From positions 8,417,733 through 8,481,732 of the forward strand of contig NC_058052.1 in assembly GCF_020085105.1 (NCBI RefSeq): 64,000 nt of DNA. The letters run 5' to 3'. The stretch's first letter is position 1; each line of letters starts with the position of its first letter. This DNA comes from Siniperca chuatsi (taxonomy: Eukaryota; Chordata; Actinopteri; Centrarchiformes; Sinipercidae). A program made the position numbers and the translations under genes. The notes under the pieces were generated by a model. The model was not told the DNA's origin and ran no database searches. It worked only from the letters and a program-made list of their open reading frames with translations. Positions 46,710 to 57,547 of this stretch are shown piece by piece.

Positions 46710-48512
46710 TCACTTGAATAACTGGAGGAATCTTCTCCTCAGAGAGGGTCTTTTAGGCTTTTTGTCGATCTTTTTCATCTGCTGTTCTAGGTCGACAATC
46801 TTGTCCGTCATCCCATCCCATCTTGTCTTCTGAGCTTTCTCCTCCTCCTGCAGGGTGTGGTGGATGTCGCTGAGGGACTGGAGGAGACGGGACCGCTCCT
46901 CCTGCCACTGCAGCTGTTGACTCTCCAGCTCTCTCTGTGTCAGGGTCAGCGCAGCCGTCAGTCTGTTGTTTTCCTCTGTTTGCTGGGCCAGGCACACGTC
47001 CAGTTCTTTCCGGCTCTCCTTTTGCCTCTGAAGGTGTTTCTCCATCTGCTGCAGCTTCTGGAGAGCCTCAGCTTCAGTGGTCTTCGTCGCTAAAAGCTGA
47101 AGCTCCAGGTCCATGATCTTGTTCACCCTCTTCAGCATAATGTCATCATGGAGAGCGTTGTTTCTTTGGAGCGTTTCCTTTAACTGCTCCATCTCAGCTG
47201 CTAAAGCTCCATTCTCCTTCTTGAGCTTGGTGGTCTGCTCTGTCTTTCTGCTTCTGAGCTGCTGAAGCTCGAGCTCAGAGACGTAAATTCTGGCCTCCTG
47301 GGGGGAAGCCTCTACCCCATCACAGGCCTTGGCCGGCGTTTCTTGTAACTGCTCCAGCAGAGCTGCTAAAGCCTCGTTTGCCCTCTCGAGCTCGGTGGTC
47401 TGCTCCGTCTCTCTACTCCTGAGCTGCTGTGGCTCGAGCTCAGGAACGTGAATCGTGGCCTGCTGGGGGAAAGCCTCAACCCCATCACAAGCCTTGACCC
47501 TGTCTGCCTGCTGTGGTTTGGCAGGTGCACACTGAGGGGTGTGGTGGCGTGGTGCTGTGCAAAGCTGTTGGACAGGACCCCTTTTAAAATCAGTGGTTTT
47601 AACCCGGGTGTGGTAGGGTGGTGGAGGTGTCCAAAGCTTTTTCTGTTGGACAGGGCCCCTTTTAAAATCAGTGGTTTTAACCCGGGTGTGGTAGGGTGGT
47701 GGAGGTGTCCAAAGCTTTTTCTGTTGGACAGGACCCCTTTTAAAATCAGTGGTTTTATCCTGGGTACGGTACGGTGGTGGTGGTGTCCAAAGCTTTTTCC
47801 TCTGGACAGGGCCCCTTGTCAATTCAGTCTGCTGTGTAGCACCTGAAGGTGTACCCACTTGTTGTGGTACACCCTCAGGTGCAGCAGCCTGCTGTGGAGC
47901 ACCTTCTGGTATAGCAGCCTTCTGTGGAGCACCTTCTGGTGCAGCAGCCTTCTGTGGAGCACCTGTGGGTGTAGCAGCCTTCTGTGGAGCATCTTCGGGT
48001 GTAGCAGCCTGCTGTGGAGCATCTTCTGGTGCAGCAGCCTGCTGTGGAGCACCTTCTGGTGCAGCAGCCTTCTGTGGAGCACCTCTGGGTGTAGCAGCCT
48101 GCTGTGGAGCACCTTCTGGTGCAGCAGCCTTCTGTGGAGCACCTGTGGGTGTAGCAGCCTGCTGTGGAGCATCTTCGGGTGCAGCAGCCTGCTGTGGAGC
48201 ATCCTCAGGTTGCCTTTGGAGGATGCAAAATTTGGGCACTGTCTCCGACTGTGTGCAGTTTAGGTCCCCTTTCCCTGCCTGGCCCTTTTTGCGGACACCC
48301 TGACGGGTTGGGGCCTTGACAGACTGCTGATGTTTAGCAGTCTCTGGAGGGTTAACCTGTGCAGACATAGCTGCCTCGTTCTGCCTGCGGAGAGTGGAAA
48401 TCCTTTTATTCCAGGAACCAAAGGTGATTGATACCTCCTCTGCTGGCTGGATAAAGTTTTCCTTCACTTTGTTCTTGCCTTTTTTTCTTTGTTTGTCTTT
48501 GGTTTTCTCCAT
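46710..48512 (-). CDS. Intronless repeat-rich coiled-coil protein, not recognised
   Basis: A 600-codon uninterrupted frame starting MEKTKDKQRKKGKNKVKENF. Residues about 1-100 are basic. Residues about 102-231 are 13 tandem decapeptides of the type PEGAPQQAAA / PEDAPQKAAT. Residues about 232-330 carry three and a half 26-residue units with RGPVQQKKLWTPPPPYHTR. Residues about 370-590 are a strongly charged Glu/Gln/Lys/Leu region with coiled-coil character, with an internal duplication (KACDGVEAFPQQA and KACDGVEASPQEA). The end is basic (RRRFLQLFK). No catalytic motif, signal peptide or membrane segment. Lack of introns, mobile-rich surroundings and clean internal repeats suggest a retrocopy or a young lineage-specific gene. 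The coiled-coil part argues against a chance frame, since length and codon periodicity are kept outside the repeats. Function unknown. Confidence 0.65.
   Translation of the reverse strand: MEKTKDKQRKKGKNKVKENFIQPAEEVSITFGSWNKRISTLRRQNEAAMSAQVNPPETAKHQQSVKAPTRQGVRKKGQAGKGDLNCTQSETVPKFCILQRQPEDAPQQAAAPEDAPQQAATPTGAPQKAAAPEGAPQQAATPRGAPQKAAAPEGAPQQAAAPEDAPQQAATPEDAPQKAATPTGAPQKAAAPEGAPQKAAIPEGAPQQAAAPEGVPQQVGTPSGATQQTELTRGPVQRKKLWTPPPPYRTQDKTTDFKRGPVQQKKLWTPPPPYHTRVKTTDFKRGPVQQKKLWTPPPPYHTRVKTTDFKRGPVQQLCTAPRHHTPQCAPAKPQQADRVKACDGVEAFPQQATIHVPELEPQQLRSRETEQTTELERANEALAALLEQLQETPAKACDGVEASPQEARIYVSELELQQLRSRKTEQTTKLKKENGALAAEMEQLKETLQRNNALHDDIMLKRVNKIMDLELQLLATKTTEAEALQKLQQMEKHLQRQKESRKELDVCLAQQTEENNRLTAALTLTQRELESQQLQWQEERSRLLQSLSDIHHTLQEEEKAQKTRWDGMTDKIVDLEQQMKKIDKKPKRPSLRRRFLQLFK
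47540..47819. repeat. 78-bp coding tandem repeat (about 3.5 units)
   Basis: Period 78 bp measured from equivalent bases at 47583, 47661 and 47739. It encodes the 26-residue WTPPPPY units. The two central units are nearly identical, indicating recent unequal exchange. Confidence 0.93.
47820..48209. repeat. 30-bp coding minisatellite (13 units)
   Basis: Plus-strand unit resembles GCAGCAGCCTGCTGTGGAGC plus 10 bases, repeated 13 times with small differences. Because 30 is a multiple of 3, all frames stay open on both strands, giving spurious antisense frames. Confidence 0.95.
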
Positions 48513-48769
48513 CGTGAAAACTTGACGCTTTCTGTTTGCTGTCGATCTCTGTGTCTTTGTATTTGTGACTGGTCTGACAGTTTGTGGGAGTCTTGTAGAC
48601 TGAAGATTCTAGAATGTGTCTCTGATGATGTATCATGGGAAATAGAATGGAATGTTTCTCTTTTATGTTTTTCATTTATTTTTAAATGTTTACCATGGCA
48701 ACCATGTGAGAATCTGAGAATCATTTAACAGAGTTTGTGTTCAGAATCACATGCTAACGTACTATTCAT

Positions 48770-48975
48770 ACTAGTATGACGTCAAATTGAATATGTATTG
48801 CGTTTCCAACCATAAAAGAAGTGGATGTAGTCACCGTGACGTCACCCAGCGGTTTGCTGACTACTGTTTTGAAGCCTTGAGATTGGCATTTTGGCCATCG
48901 CCATCTTGGTTTTTGCAACCAGTGAACGGATATGACCATATTTGGAGGAGGGGGTGGAGCCGGGGAACATAGCAA
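48770..48975 (+). mobile_element. Dispersed non-coding fish repeat
   Basis: Contains CCGTGACGTCACCCAGCGG, TTTGAAGCCTTGAGATTGGC and CATTTTGGCCATCGCCATCT, a combination that recurs widely in teleost genomes. A CRE-like TGACGTCA occurs here by virtue of the repeat and is unrelated to 7SL. Confidence 0.5.
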
Positions 48976-48992
48976 TCGCTAAGTTCGCTACT

Positions 48993-51900
48993 TTAACCAA
49001 AACCATTGAATAAAGTTAGAAAGTTGTGTTTTACAGTAAGGCCTGCCACACAAAAACAACATAGCCAAAGTGCATTCTTAGATTTACAAAAATTCAAAGA
49101 CTCTTTTAAAGATGACATATCATGAATAAAAACATTAAATAAAGGTTTAATGTTGCCAAATTTACATTTATGAATGAAAACAATTGCCATAACAATCATA
49201 CTATTAATTGTTAAATCTTTTGATTTGTCCTCCAGTACAACGCCAAATTTAACATCATTGTAATCGAAAGATCGGACACCCAAGTTGTCTTGATAAGCCC
49301 AAATACAGAAACTATCCCAAAATATCTTTGAATAAACACATGAGAAAAAGAGATGCTCATCTGTTTCAATGTTAGCTAAACAAAAGGTACAAACATTGTC
49401 CTCAATATTAAATTTTGAATGTAAAAATTCTTTGCATGGGTAAACATTATTTAACAATTTGAAACGTACCTCTTTAGCTTTTGGTGGGAAAGGAAGTTTT
49501 AAATAGTTACATCTAAACTTTTGTATATTTTGACTGGTGAAACCCTCCATAATATTTCGTCTTCTTAAAGGCAAAGGAAAACATTCATTAGACAATACGG
49601 ATCTTAAGAACTTGTAACATTTTTTGTCTAAAAAGGAAATGTTTTGAATAGTTAAGGGAAACAGTTGTGGAACAGAGTGTGTGTACATCAAGAAACCTTT
49701 AACAGAACCAATGATTGCTTGTGGAATCGCATTGATGACTTGTGTAAATTGTTGATTAGAACAAATAATATTATATTTGTGAATGTCTGAATAGTTAAGT
49801 AAATTACCCCTGTCATCCAGTAAATGTAAAACCAGCATTACACCCTGTTCAGCCCAGTGTTTGTAAAAGAAGGATTTTTTTCTAATCAGTATATACCTGT
49901 TATTCCATAAAGGTGTATCATGGGGCGAAAAATTATGATTATAAATTAATTTCCAATACTGGAGAACTTGTCCATGAAACTTAGACAAATTAATGGGTAA
50001 TTTGGATAACTCAAAATCACATTTAATAAGAAATTCGACACCACCAAAACTAGAGAATATTTTAGCGGGGAGATTGAACCAGAAACTGTCTAGATTTGTT
50101 ATAAAATTTTGTAACCACCGTAATTTGGGTCGAAATCAATGGCATTTAGGCCGCCTTCTTCTAAAGATTTAACAATATCATTTTTCCTTATATAATGATG
50201 CTTATTTTTCCAGAGAAAACTGAAGTTATTTTGATTGATTTGTTTGATCACTTTTTGAGGTATGTTTAGGGAATATGCTGGATAAATAAGTCTCGAGAGA
50301 CCCTCCATTTTAGAGAGTAGTAATCTTCCAAAAATAGATAGTTCTCTCTGCAACCACATGTTCAGAATTGCTTTACTCTTCTTTAAAACACCATCAAAAT
50401 TATACTTCTCTCTATCTATTTCACTTTTCGTTACAATAATACCTAAATATTTGACTTGATCCTTGACAGGTATACCATATAACGGTATTTGCGGGTGATC
50501 GTGGATGGCCATCAGCTCACATTTACCCACATTTAGATAAAGACCAGATGCTTCTGAGAAACGAGCAACAACTTGCAGAGCTATTGGTATTTGAGTCTTG
50601 TTTTTCAAAAACAGCGTGGTATCGTCCGCTAACTGACTTATCGCAAGTGGATATCCCAAAACATCTACTTTCTTTAATTCTTCACGTTTTTATCATCTTC
50701 GATATTGTCACTATAGTCCAATAAATCAAAAACAAGCCTAATATTGTCATGGATTGACCGACCTCTGAGAAAACCAGACTGAGATTCACTGATAATTTGC
50801 GAGATACCTACCTTAAGCCTATTTGCAACGGCATGAGTCAACAATTTATAATCTACATTAAGTAGTGTTATCGGTCTTAGATTGTCCAAATATTTCTTAT
50901 CCTTTCCAGTTTTTGGAATAAGTGATATGAGCCCTTGTTTCATAGTAGTCATCAGAGTTTTGTTTTTGATACTTTCTGTTATGGCAAGGAAGAACAAATC
51001 CTTAAGATCCTCCCAAAAGTGCTTATAAAAGTCAGAAGAGAGTCCATCCTGCCCGGGAGACTTCCCAAGAGGCAGCTGTTTAACAGCATTGTCCAGTTCA
51101 AACATTTCACTGTCTGAGTCACACAAGTCCTTAAAGTCTGAGCTGATGGAGGGAATGTGATGTTTAATACTTTCCAAAAGTGATAAATCTCTGCCTCAGT
51201 CAGAAGGAGTGTATAAGTCGTTGTAGAATCTGTAGACCTCCTCGGGGATTAATTTTGGATCTGTGCATTCAGAGCCATTTATCATCAGTGTGTTAATATT
51301 TCTCTCCTGTCTCCTCTTCTCAAGACCGCAGAAATAAGCTGTATTACGTTCACCTTCTTCGATCTATTTCGCCCTCAACCTTATGAAAGCTCCCCCTGCT
51401 CTTCTGGTACTTAATTCGTCCAATTGGGTTTTTAGATTGATGAAAGTAGCTTTATCTGAATCCAACATGGGGATCCTTTTGCAATAATCATCCAAATCCT
51501 GTATTGGTTTAAGTTCTTGTTCTCTCAGGGTTCTGGCCCTTTGTTTTCCAAATTGTATTGAGATCTGCCTAACCCTAAACTTAAAAAATTCCCATCTGCT
51601 GCAATAGTTACCAATTGACGTATCATATTTGATATTTAACTTAAGCTCCTTTATTATGTTGCAGTATTCCAGACATTTTAGAAAGTCAGCATTAAATTTC
51701 CAACAAACATTTCTCCTATTACCTCTTAGTTCTGGCTCCAATTTAAGAGACAGCAAACAGTGGTCAGTTAAGGGTGCACTGGACATGGCTACCTCCAATA
51801 AAAAAAATTGTTGAATGCTGGGACTGCCAGCCACAAACCAATTCTAGACCTAATACTCCCATTAGGTTTAAGCCAAGAGTATTGTCTAAGATTAGGATAT

Positions 51901-52335
51901 GTATCCCTCCATATATCTATCAAGGAAAAGGTGTTACAAAAATCAAGAAAGGTACCATTGTAATGAGTGTCTGTGAATTTAGTTGGGTATCTATCAAGAT
52001 ATTCATCAGGTGCTAGATTGAAATCTCCTCCAAACAATATTAAATCTGTGTGGTATGAACTTTTATATTGAGAAACAACCTCTGTGATTTCTTGTAACAG
52101 GGCCTTATTTTGATTGGTGTTATTGTAACCATAGACATGTTAAGATCAAGTAAATATTGTCCATATTAATGACAGCTGTCAGCCAGTGACCATTGTCATC
52201 TGACTTATATGAGACTACATTACCCAGGCACTTGTTAAAGCAGATGGCTACTCCTGCAGATCTGTTGCTCCCGTGGACATTGTGCAGAAATCACTGATGT
52301 GGGCATCTACGCACTCCTTACAGGAACCTGGATTC
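48993..52335 (-). mobile_element. Tx1/L1-clade LINE, ORF2 remnant, 5'-truncated
   Basis: Read 52335 to 48993. The APE endonuclease part has GAVAICFNKCLGNVVS-type sequence at about 52260-52140 and GGDFNLAPDEYLDR at about 52030. The reverse transcriptase has LGKSPGQDGLSSDFYKHFW, LISLIPKTGKDKKYLDNLRP, SQSGFLRGRSIHDN and the catalytic LADDTT at about 50630. The C-terminal region with CTFCLANIETDEHLFFSC (Cys/His segment) lies at about 49370. ORF1 is absent. The coding sequence is split into several frames by stops and frame changes (around 52137, 51360, 51180, 50670 and 50010-50100), so it is inactive. The clade is judged from RT motifs and gene order; an L1 sensu stricto is the alternative. Confidence 0.85.
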
Positions 52336-52339
52336 CTCA

Positions 52340-53354
52340 TTGGCCACAACCAGAAAAGCAACGTTAAGGTATCCATTTTTGTATTAACGTGTAGAAATAT
52401 TTCGTGTTAATACTACAAAACTATACATGTTAACATGCATTTTAATGTAGTCTAAACATGAAATCTCTGAGACGTTACTTGCGCAAATGGCTTTCCATGC
52501 AAACAAACACGCCCGCACCGCCGCGCTGTCGTCATGACACAGTAATTACTTAGTGACATTTAAATCAATGAAAAACATGTGGCTATAAATATTATTGTCG
52601 ACGCATTTTCAGCGTCATCGACTACTCGCGGCAGCCCTACTCTTAACCACTGGAGTTTGACTTAGGGACCATCAATAAATTACTGGTTGAATGACACAAA
52701 ACCAACGTTTCTCAATGGCAGTCCCCCCCCTCCATCGCTTCCATGTCATTCACTGACTCCAAATCAGTACCAAAAAGTATTACTTCACGGTACATGTAGG
52801 ACACATTAGCTTAAATTACAAGTCAGAAAAATCGTTCCTGCAGATCAGCCCATATACAGTTAGCCAGATTATGATAAAATGTAGCACAAATTCATGCACG
52901 CTTGTGTTCATTTCATGAAAACAGCATACAAGTTTTATCAGTAAAATGTACTCGAAGCATCAAAGGAAAGATCTCATTACACATTATGTTGACAAGGACA
53001 TTATGTACATTGGATGATTGATGTGCAAGCAACATTATACAACTGGAGGTGGTGAGTTTAACCAGCTGTTGGAAAGTAGTTGATTTCATCTACAGGAATT
53101 GTTTGTTGATCATATTTTGTTTTTCATAATTTATGCATCATGTGCAACGTAACTAAGCTGTCAGGTAAGTGCAGTGGAGTACAAAGTAACAAATACTCAA
53201 CTACCCCAAAAGTGTATAGTTCTTGAGTCAATGTACTTATTTCTTTCCACCTCAAAGCATAACACATTACATATCCTAAAGTAGTATTTAGCTTGTCACG
53301 ATTCATTTTATGGTAATCAACCTGCCATCACTGAAATAAAAACAAAGCCTCAAG
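52340..53354. other. Spacer with DNA-transposon remnants
   Basis: About 52600-52642 (GCGTCATCGACTACTCGCGG then CAGCCCTAC) looks like a hAT-type terminal region. About 53165-53260 contains fragments of the AAGTAAAAGTAC family (TTTCTTTCCACCTC). No gene seen. Confidence 0.35.
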
Positions 53355-53740
53355 TCCTTGTGTTGTCAACCTTTTATTTATTGGGGGGGAGAAGAGATGA
53401 TGGGAATGTATTGACAGCTACGAATGCTTCCATTTCCTGGATGACTTGACCATCTTTGAAGCTTGTAGCAGTCCCAAGTTGAAGCACCTGTGAAAGGACA
53501 GGGTTAATTTCTTTCCACCTTGGACTTCAGTGTTACTCATCCTAAAGAACAAGTCTTATAGCCTGTAAGTAAACTCCAAAGCCTCTTTACACGGTCCCAA
53601 TAAATACCAACCTGGTCCCTTCTTTGTGTCTGAATGTTATCCAGCCTGGGCTGCCACAGTCTGACCTGACAAGATAGAAATAGTGATTTCAAGAGTGTTT
53701 GGCATCACCAATTTCTTCAACAGAAACTCCAACTGTCTGA

Positions 53741-53812
53741 GTGTCTCAGTGCGCTGCGAGTAGACATCAGTTAAGATCAGTTGAACCAAATAACTGCATC
53801 ATCATTGACCAA
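53741..53812 (-). ncRNA. Box C/D snoRNA, possibly SNORD48-like
   Basis: Minus strand: C box ATGATGA (53805-53799), an internal CTGA followed by TGATG (D'/C' region, about 53780-53762), and D box CTGA (53749-53746). The guide before D is CTACTCGCAGCGCA; it shares CGCAGCGC with human SNORD48 as I recall that sequence. The terminal stem is short. Class is well supported, identity is not. Confidence 0.6.
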
Positions 53813-54899
53813 ACTCGTTGACACAAGTAATACGGGATAAAAGCCTCATTTGGATGGTCTTGATTCATCAAGAAGGTTGGATAAATTCAATATTACGTGT
53901 TTATCTTTGATTTTGGCCCAGTACAGTCCCAGATCCACTTTTTTGGCACACTCATGACTCCTCCCACAATTAAGTCCTGTCCAGACAGCCTTTTGAAATC
54001 AAAGATTGTCTAAGACCAATGGTGACAGCGATCACATGATTTAAACCCAGACCTCATTGCTGAGCCACATGCTGCACATCCTAATGGGGCTTTACTTCTG
54101 GAGAAGTTGGTACTTACAGCTGTGGAACGGTCACCCAATCTCCTTTCTGTCAATGTGTGGACAAGCTACAAGACAAATTTACATCATGAATACCACAGCA
54201 TGCCAAAACAAGGACAGGTTCAGGGACCACACCAGTGTTCTTTGGCTGTTTTAGCCTATTTACTGCACTCACTTCAAGCTTTGAAAAACTGCTGGTAAGA
54301 GTACTTTTAAGAAACAAAGAAACAGTCCCTATGAAAATTGTCCAATAATGTCCCAGATAACTGGGTGATTAGTTCTTCAAAGTAGTTTACCAATGCTTCA
54401 AAAACCTTAATTCACCTCCATTGTACTGAGGTGGCAGCAGAAATAAGCTGTACTTCTTATAACCAGAGTACATTATATCTAACTTGTCTGCAGGTCTGAT
54501 TATACTAGGGTAAGTTAAAAAGAAAAGAAAAAAGTTTTTGTAATTTAGTAGAGACACCTTTGAGTTAGGTAATCCAATGAATAATATGTCTGCCTATTCT
54601 ATAAAAATTACACTTAAGTGTATGGAGCACCAACTTTAAGCCCATCGGTCCATATTTGTATCACCGCACAATAATAACCGTGCTTTAAAAAAAGCAGACA
54701 TGTAATGATTAACCAACTAAAACAAGTTTCAGGTGTCTCCAAATTGATTTTCATGGTGATGTGGGATTTATTTAAAAAAAAAAAAAAAGCTTGTTGGAGA
54801 TAATAAAAACTACACAGCATGCTTTGAACAATGTCTAGCTGTAAAATGTCTACATGACTTGCAGTAAATGGGTTAAAACATACCATATCACTGGTGTGA

Positions 54900-54978
54900 T
54901 TATGTGGTCAGTGCACTGTGAAAACAACTTCATGATTTTCTCAGAGACTCTAGTCTATGAAATCATCATTCCACATAA
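54900..54978 (-). ncRNA. snord52: Box C/D snoRNA, SNORD52-like copy b
   Basis: A perfect 8-bp terminal stem (TTATGTGG with CCACATAA) encloses C box ATGATGA (54969-54963) and D box CTGA (54911-54908). The D' guide AGACTAGAGTCT precedes CTGA. It is complementary over about 11 nt to the conserved 28S rRNA segment GACUCUAGUCU, the SNORD52 target region. The D guide TTTTCACAGTGCA is shared with copy a. Confidence 0.8.
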
Positions 54979-55125
54979 CAGTATTACAGAACAGAGGCTT
55001 TGAGATGCCAGACTTACCTAGAAGAGCAGTCTCCATCTACTCTCCCTGTACACCTGGTGAGTACCGAGAAAACAGTATTAGAACCAGTTCTACTCTTTGC
55101 AGCTTGTATTGGGAATCAGTAATAT

Positions 55126-55200
55126 GCATGCTCAGTGCACTGTGAAAGAGCTTCATGGCATAATCAGAGACTCTAGTCTTGTGAATCATCATAGTAGCAT
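55126..55200 (-). ncRNA. snord52: Box C/D snoRNA, SNORD52-like copy a
   Basis: C box ATGATGA (55192-55186), D' CTGA (55167-55164), D box CTGA (55135-55132). The guide GACTAGAGTCT before D' and TTTCACAGTGCA before D are the same as in copy b, while the spacer and terminal stem (ATGC/GCAT) differ. It sits in the intron between exons 55369-55250 and 55053-55018. Confidence 0.8.
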
Positions 55201-55837
55201 ATTGGTTTTCACAGAATATCACTCTGTGGCATCACATCCTGACACTCACCATCAGCTCATGGCTGCAGACTCATGGTAGGAATACAGTACTCAGCCTGTT
55301 TTGAAACTGTGTTCCTTCAGTGCTCTGAGAAGCCTGGAGGTGGCCGCTGCATCCATCTTTAGTGTGATCCTGAAACAGTAGAGTGGGTCATTTTCCATTA
55401 CAGTTCATTTTTGTATGTTGTTATAAATATTTAATGTGTGTTAGTTCTGTTTAAGTCTCATGAACACACAGGAAGATCACCGTCACTGTAATCAACACTT
55501 TGATTGCACGCAGATGTTCACAACTGTAGCTACCAACCACACACATTTCACATGTATTTAAAGCCAGCCAATTGTATTTCAACACCATTCAGGCCATCAT
55601 GAAGTCTGAAGATATAATTTAGAGACTTTTCAAAAAGGTAAACATAAAATAAGAAAACAAAACAAATACTAGTGCCTAGTCACATTATTGGGGTGGGATT
55701 GCACTGGGTGACTATTCATAACCTCTGCATTTCTAAGAACTTGCCTGAGGTTGCCGCAAACACCAGTGCCTTTACATGCTATAAAGGAGGTGAGTTCACG
55801 TAGTTCTGTACAGTGACAGCGTGTTTTTACCACAGAC

Positions 55838-56317
55838 TGTATATCAAAAGATGGATGACATAACAGACCCCCCAAAATATCTCGATCGCCCCCTGGTGGC
55901 TGGCTGCAGTATAAGTCAAACACGATCCCCTCCATGTTAGTTGATGGGACAACTAAAAAAAAAAGTCAAAGTACACATCAAATTAATTTTCCTCAAAGAT
56001 AGTTTCTACCAGTGTAGGTAGTTCTTATCACGCTGATGTGTGTTCAACTGTTCGTTGTTTTTTTTCCTGTTTGGTTTTAATTAGTTATTTGATGCTATAA
56101 AAACGGGGTTTCACGTCATTATTGACAGCTGAGCTCTACTCGCGATTGAGTCAGCCGGGTGTATGGGCGGGACCTCGAGACAACTCCGATCACTACTGCG
56201 CAGACTCTGATTACAAATGATATCAAAAGCACAAGATGGCTGCTCCCGTATCCGGGATATTTTGGCTGCATTACTGTCTATGGAGACCACGCGTCGTCCA
56301 TCTATGTATACAGTTTT
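55838..56317. mobile_element. Dispersed non-autonomous DNA element with ACTGTATA ends
   Basis: It begins ACTGTATATCAAAAGATGGA and ends ATCTATGTATACAGT, so the termini are inverted copies (ACTGTATA). The interior (CCCCCTGGTGGCTGGCTGCA, TGGCTGCTCCCGTATCCGGG) is a common teleost repeat without coding capacity. Family not named. Confidence 0.55.
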
Positions 56318-57495
56318 TTTCTTCTTGTTTTGAGCTCAACTAATAATCTGTATAAAAACGTGTATTTTCATATTTATGTAATTTTATCTTGTTTATAATC
56401 ATAATGAATTATGGTACCCATTCTGTCACGCTGTTTTAAGCAAGACTAAGCAATAGTAGTTTCTAGGTGTAATTTATATTAAAATCTGCATCCAGTGAAA
56501 AAACGTTGTGTACTTTCCCAAAACTGCAGTTGCATCTCCTTGCCCAAAATGTCTGTAAATTCCCCTGGTCTAGGAACCACTCACCTTATTCATCCATCTG
56601 GAAACTTGGTTCTCCAGGAGTTCCTTAGACAACCAGTCTTCGACTTGGCAGACTCAACGAGGAGACTCATGCTACAGTCTGTGGGGAGAGCACCGAGCTC
56701 ACTGGTTAAAGTCAGGTTCTTTTCCCTCCATTACAGTGGCCTTATCGCCATACCACGTGCGGAGCATGGAAGAACCACCGCGGACGCTGCTGCTCGTCCA
56801 TTCAGTCCAATGACTACTACATAAGGCTAAAACACCCTTTAGGAAGCCACCCAAAAGCCATTTACTACATCCAACTGCGCAGAGAGCCGCCAACCAGAGG
56901 CTGAACAGCAGTCCGCCCATGGCTTATATACGCGGGTCCTTCACAACACAGCGTGCTTTTGGTGTCCTGAATATTGCCTGTTTCTGACGTTCACCGAAAT
57001 TGATAGGCTACAACAAATTATACAGCAAATAGGCTACCATGAATCAAATGTACATTTTAAGAAAGGGAAAGTTCAGGAACATCTTTAATACATGATGGGC
57101 ATTAATGTATAATTACTATGGATGTATGTTTTTCCTTTAAGGGCACTTAGGTTGGATTGATTTGAACAAATAATAAAGTAAACGACGTGTCATTTGAATT
57201 CATAAAATGTTCATTTAAGTGAATTTCTTATCAATTTTAGTACAATTTCATATTAATAGAATTAAATTGTCGAAAGGGAATACAAACGTTAAAGCTATCT
57301 TTGACTGTTGGTGAATATTGTGAACTTAACTGTACCTGTTATTGACTTACCCGAAAGAGTAAGAAGTAAGAAATTAGTGGTTTGTGGATGTTAGTAAATA
57401 ATACAGAAGAAGCTTTAGGAACATTGTACAAATACTGATCAGCCTTCAACACTGCAGCTGCAAGTCTTTTTGTCAGTCACGCTGAGCGTGCTCTG
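56318..57495. other. Spacer upstream of 7SL copy 5
   Basis: No gene established. 56500-56950 is more GC-rich and has a minus-strand TATATAAG near 56935, which could be the promoter of the snoRNA host gene or of an unknown transcript. The remainder is AT-rich. Confidence 0.35.
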
Positions 57496-57496
57496 A

Positions 57497-57504
57497 TGAC
57501 GTCA
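57497..57504 (+). promoter_or_regulatory. ATF/CRE site of 7SL copy 5
   Basis: Perfect TGACGTCA at -51, conserved although the rest of this copy's 5' flank has diverged from copies 1-3. Confidence 0.8.
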
Positions 57505-57547
57505 TGTTTGTAAAACCCCAAAACCTCTGTGAATGAAGAGCTCTGTC

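Larger units (their letters stand above)
53355..55369 (-). ncRNA. Spliced snoRNA host gene (SNHG-like), 5' end not defined
   Basis: Minus-strand exons bounded by good splice signals: 55369-55250, 55053-55018, 54165-54118, 53665-53612, and a 3' exon 53487 to about 53355 ending with overlapping AATAAA signals (53382-53373). Exons are short (36-120 nt) and share no long reading frame, while introns carry box C/D snoRNAs: one between the first two exons, one between the second and third, one between the third and last two. Two of the snoRNAs end about 70-80 nt before the next exon, the usual spacing. The upstream first exon is not located; a TATATAAG on the minus strand near 56935 is a weak candidate promoter. 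In human, SNORD52 and SNORD48 share the host SNHG32; equivalence is inferred. Confidence 0.55.

Noticed and set aside
47749-48303. Plus-strand Cys/Gly/Ala frames of 130-180 aa and minus-strand MLHSRLLHPK... frame
   Set aside because: Shadows of the 30-bp in-frame minisatellite, which keeps all frames open; the minus-strand 600-codon frame has the only non-repetitive extension.
48835-48845. TGACGTCA as a further 7SL promoter
   Set aside because: It belongs to a dispersed fish repeat and no 7SL sequence follows.
56699-56920. 73-aa minus-strand frame beginning MGGLLFSLWLAAL with signal-peptide-like start downstream of TATATAAG
   Set aside because: No recognisable domain, no splice partner and no repeat of pattern; could equally be the non-coding first exon of the snoRNA host gene, so not called as coding.
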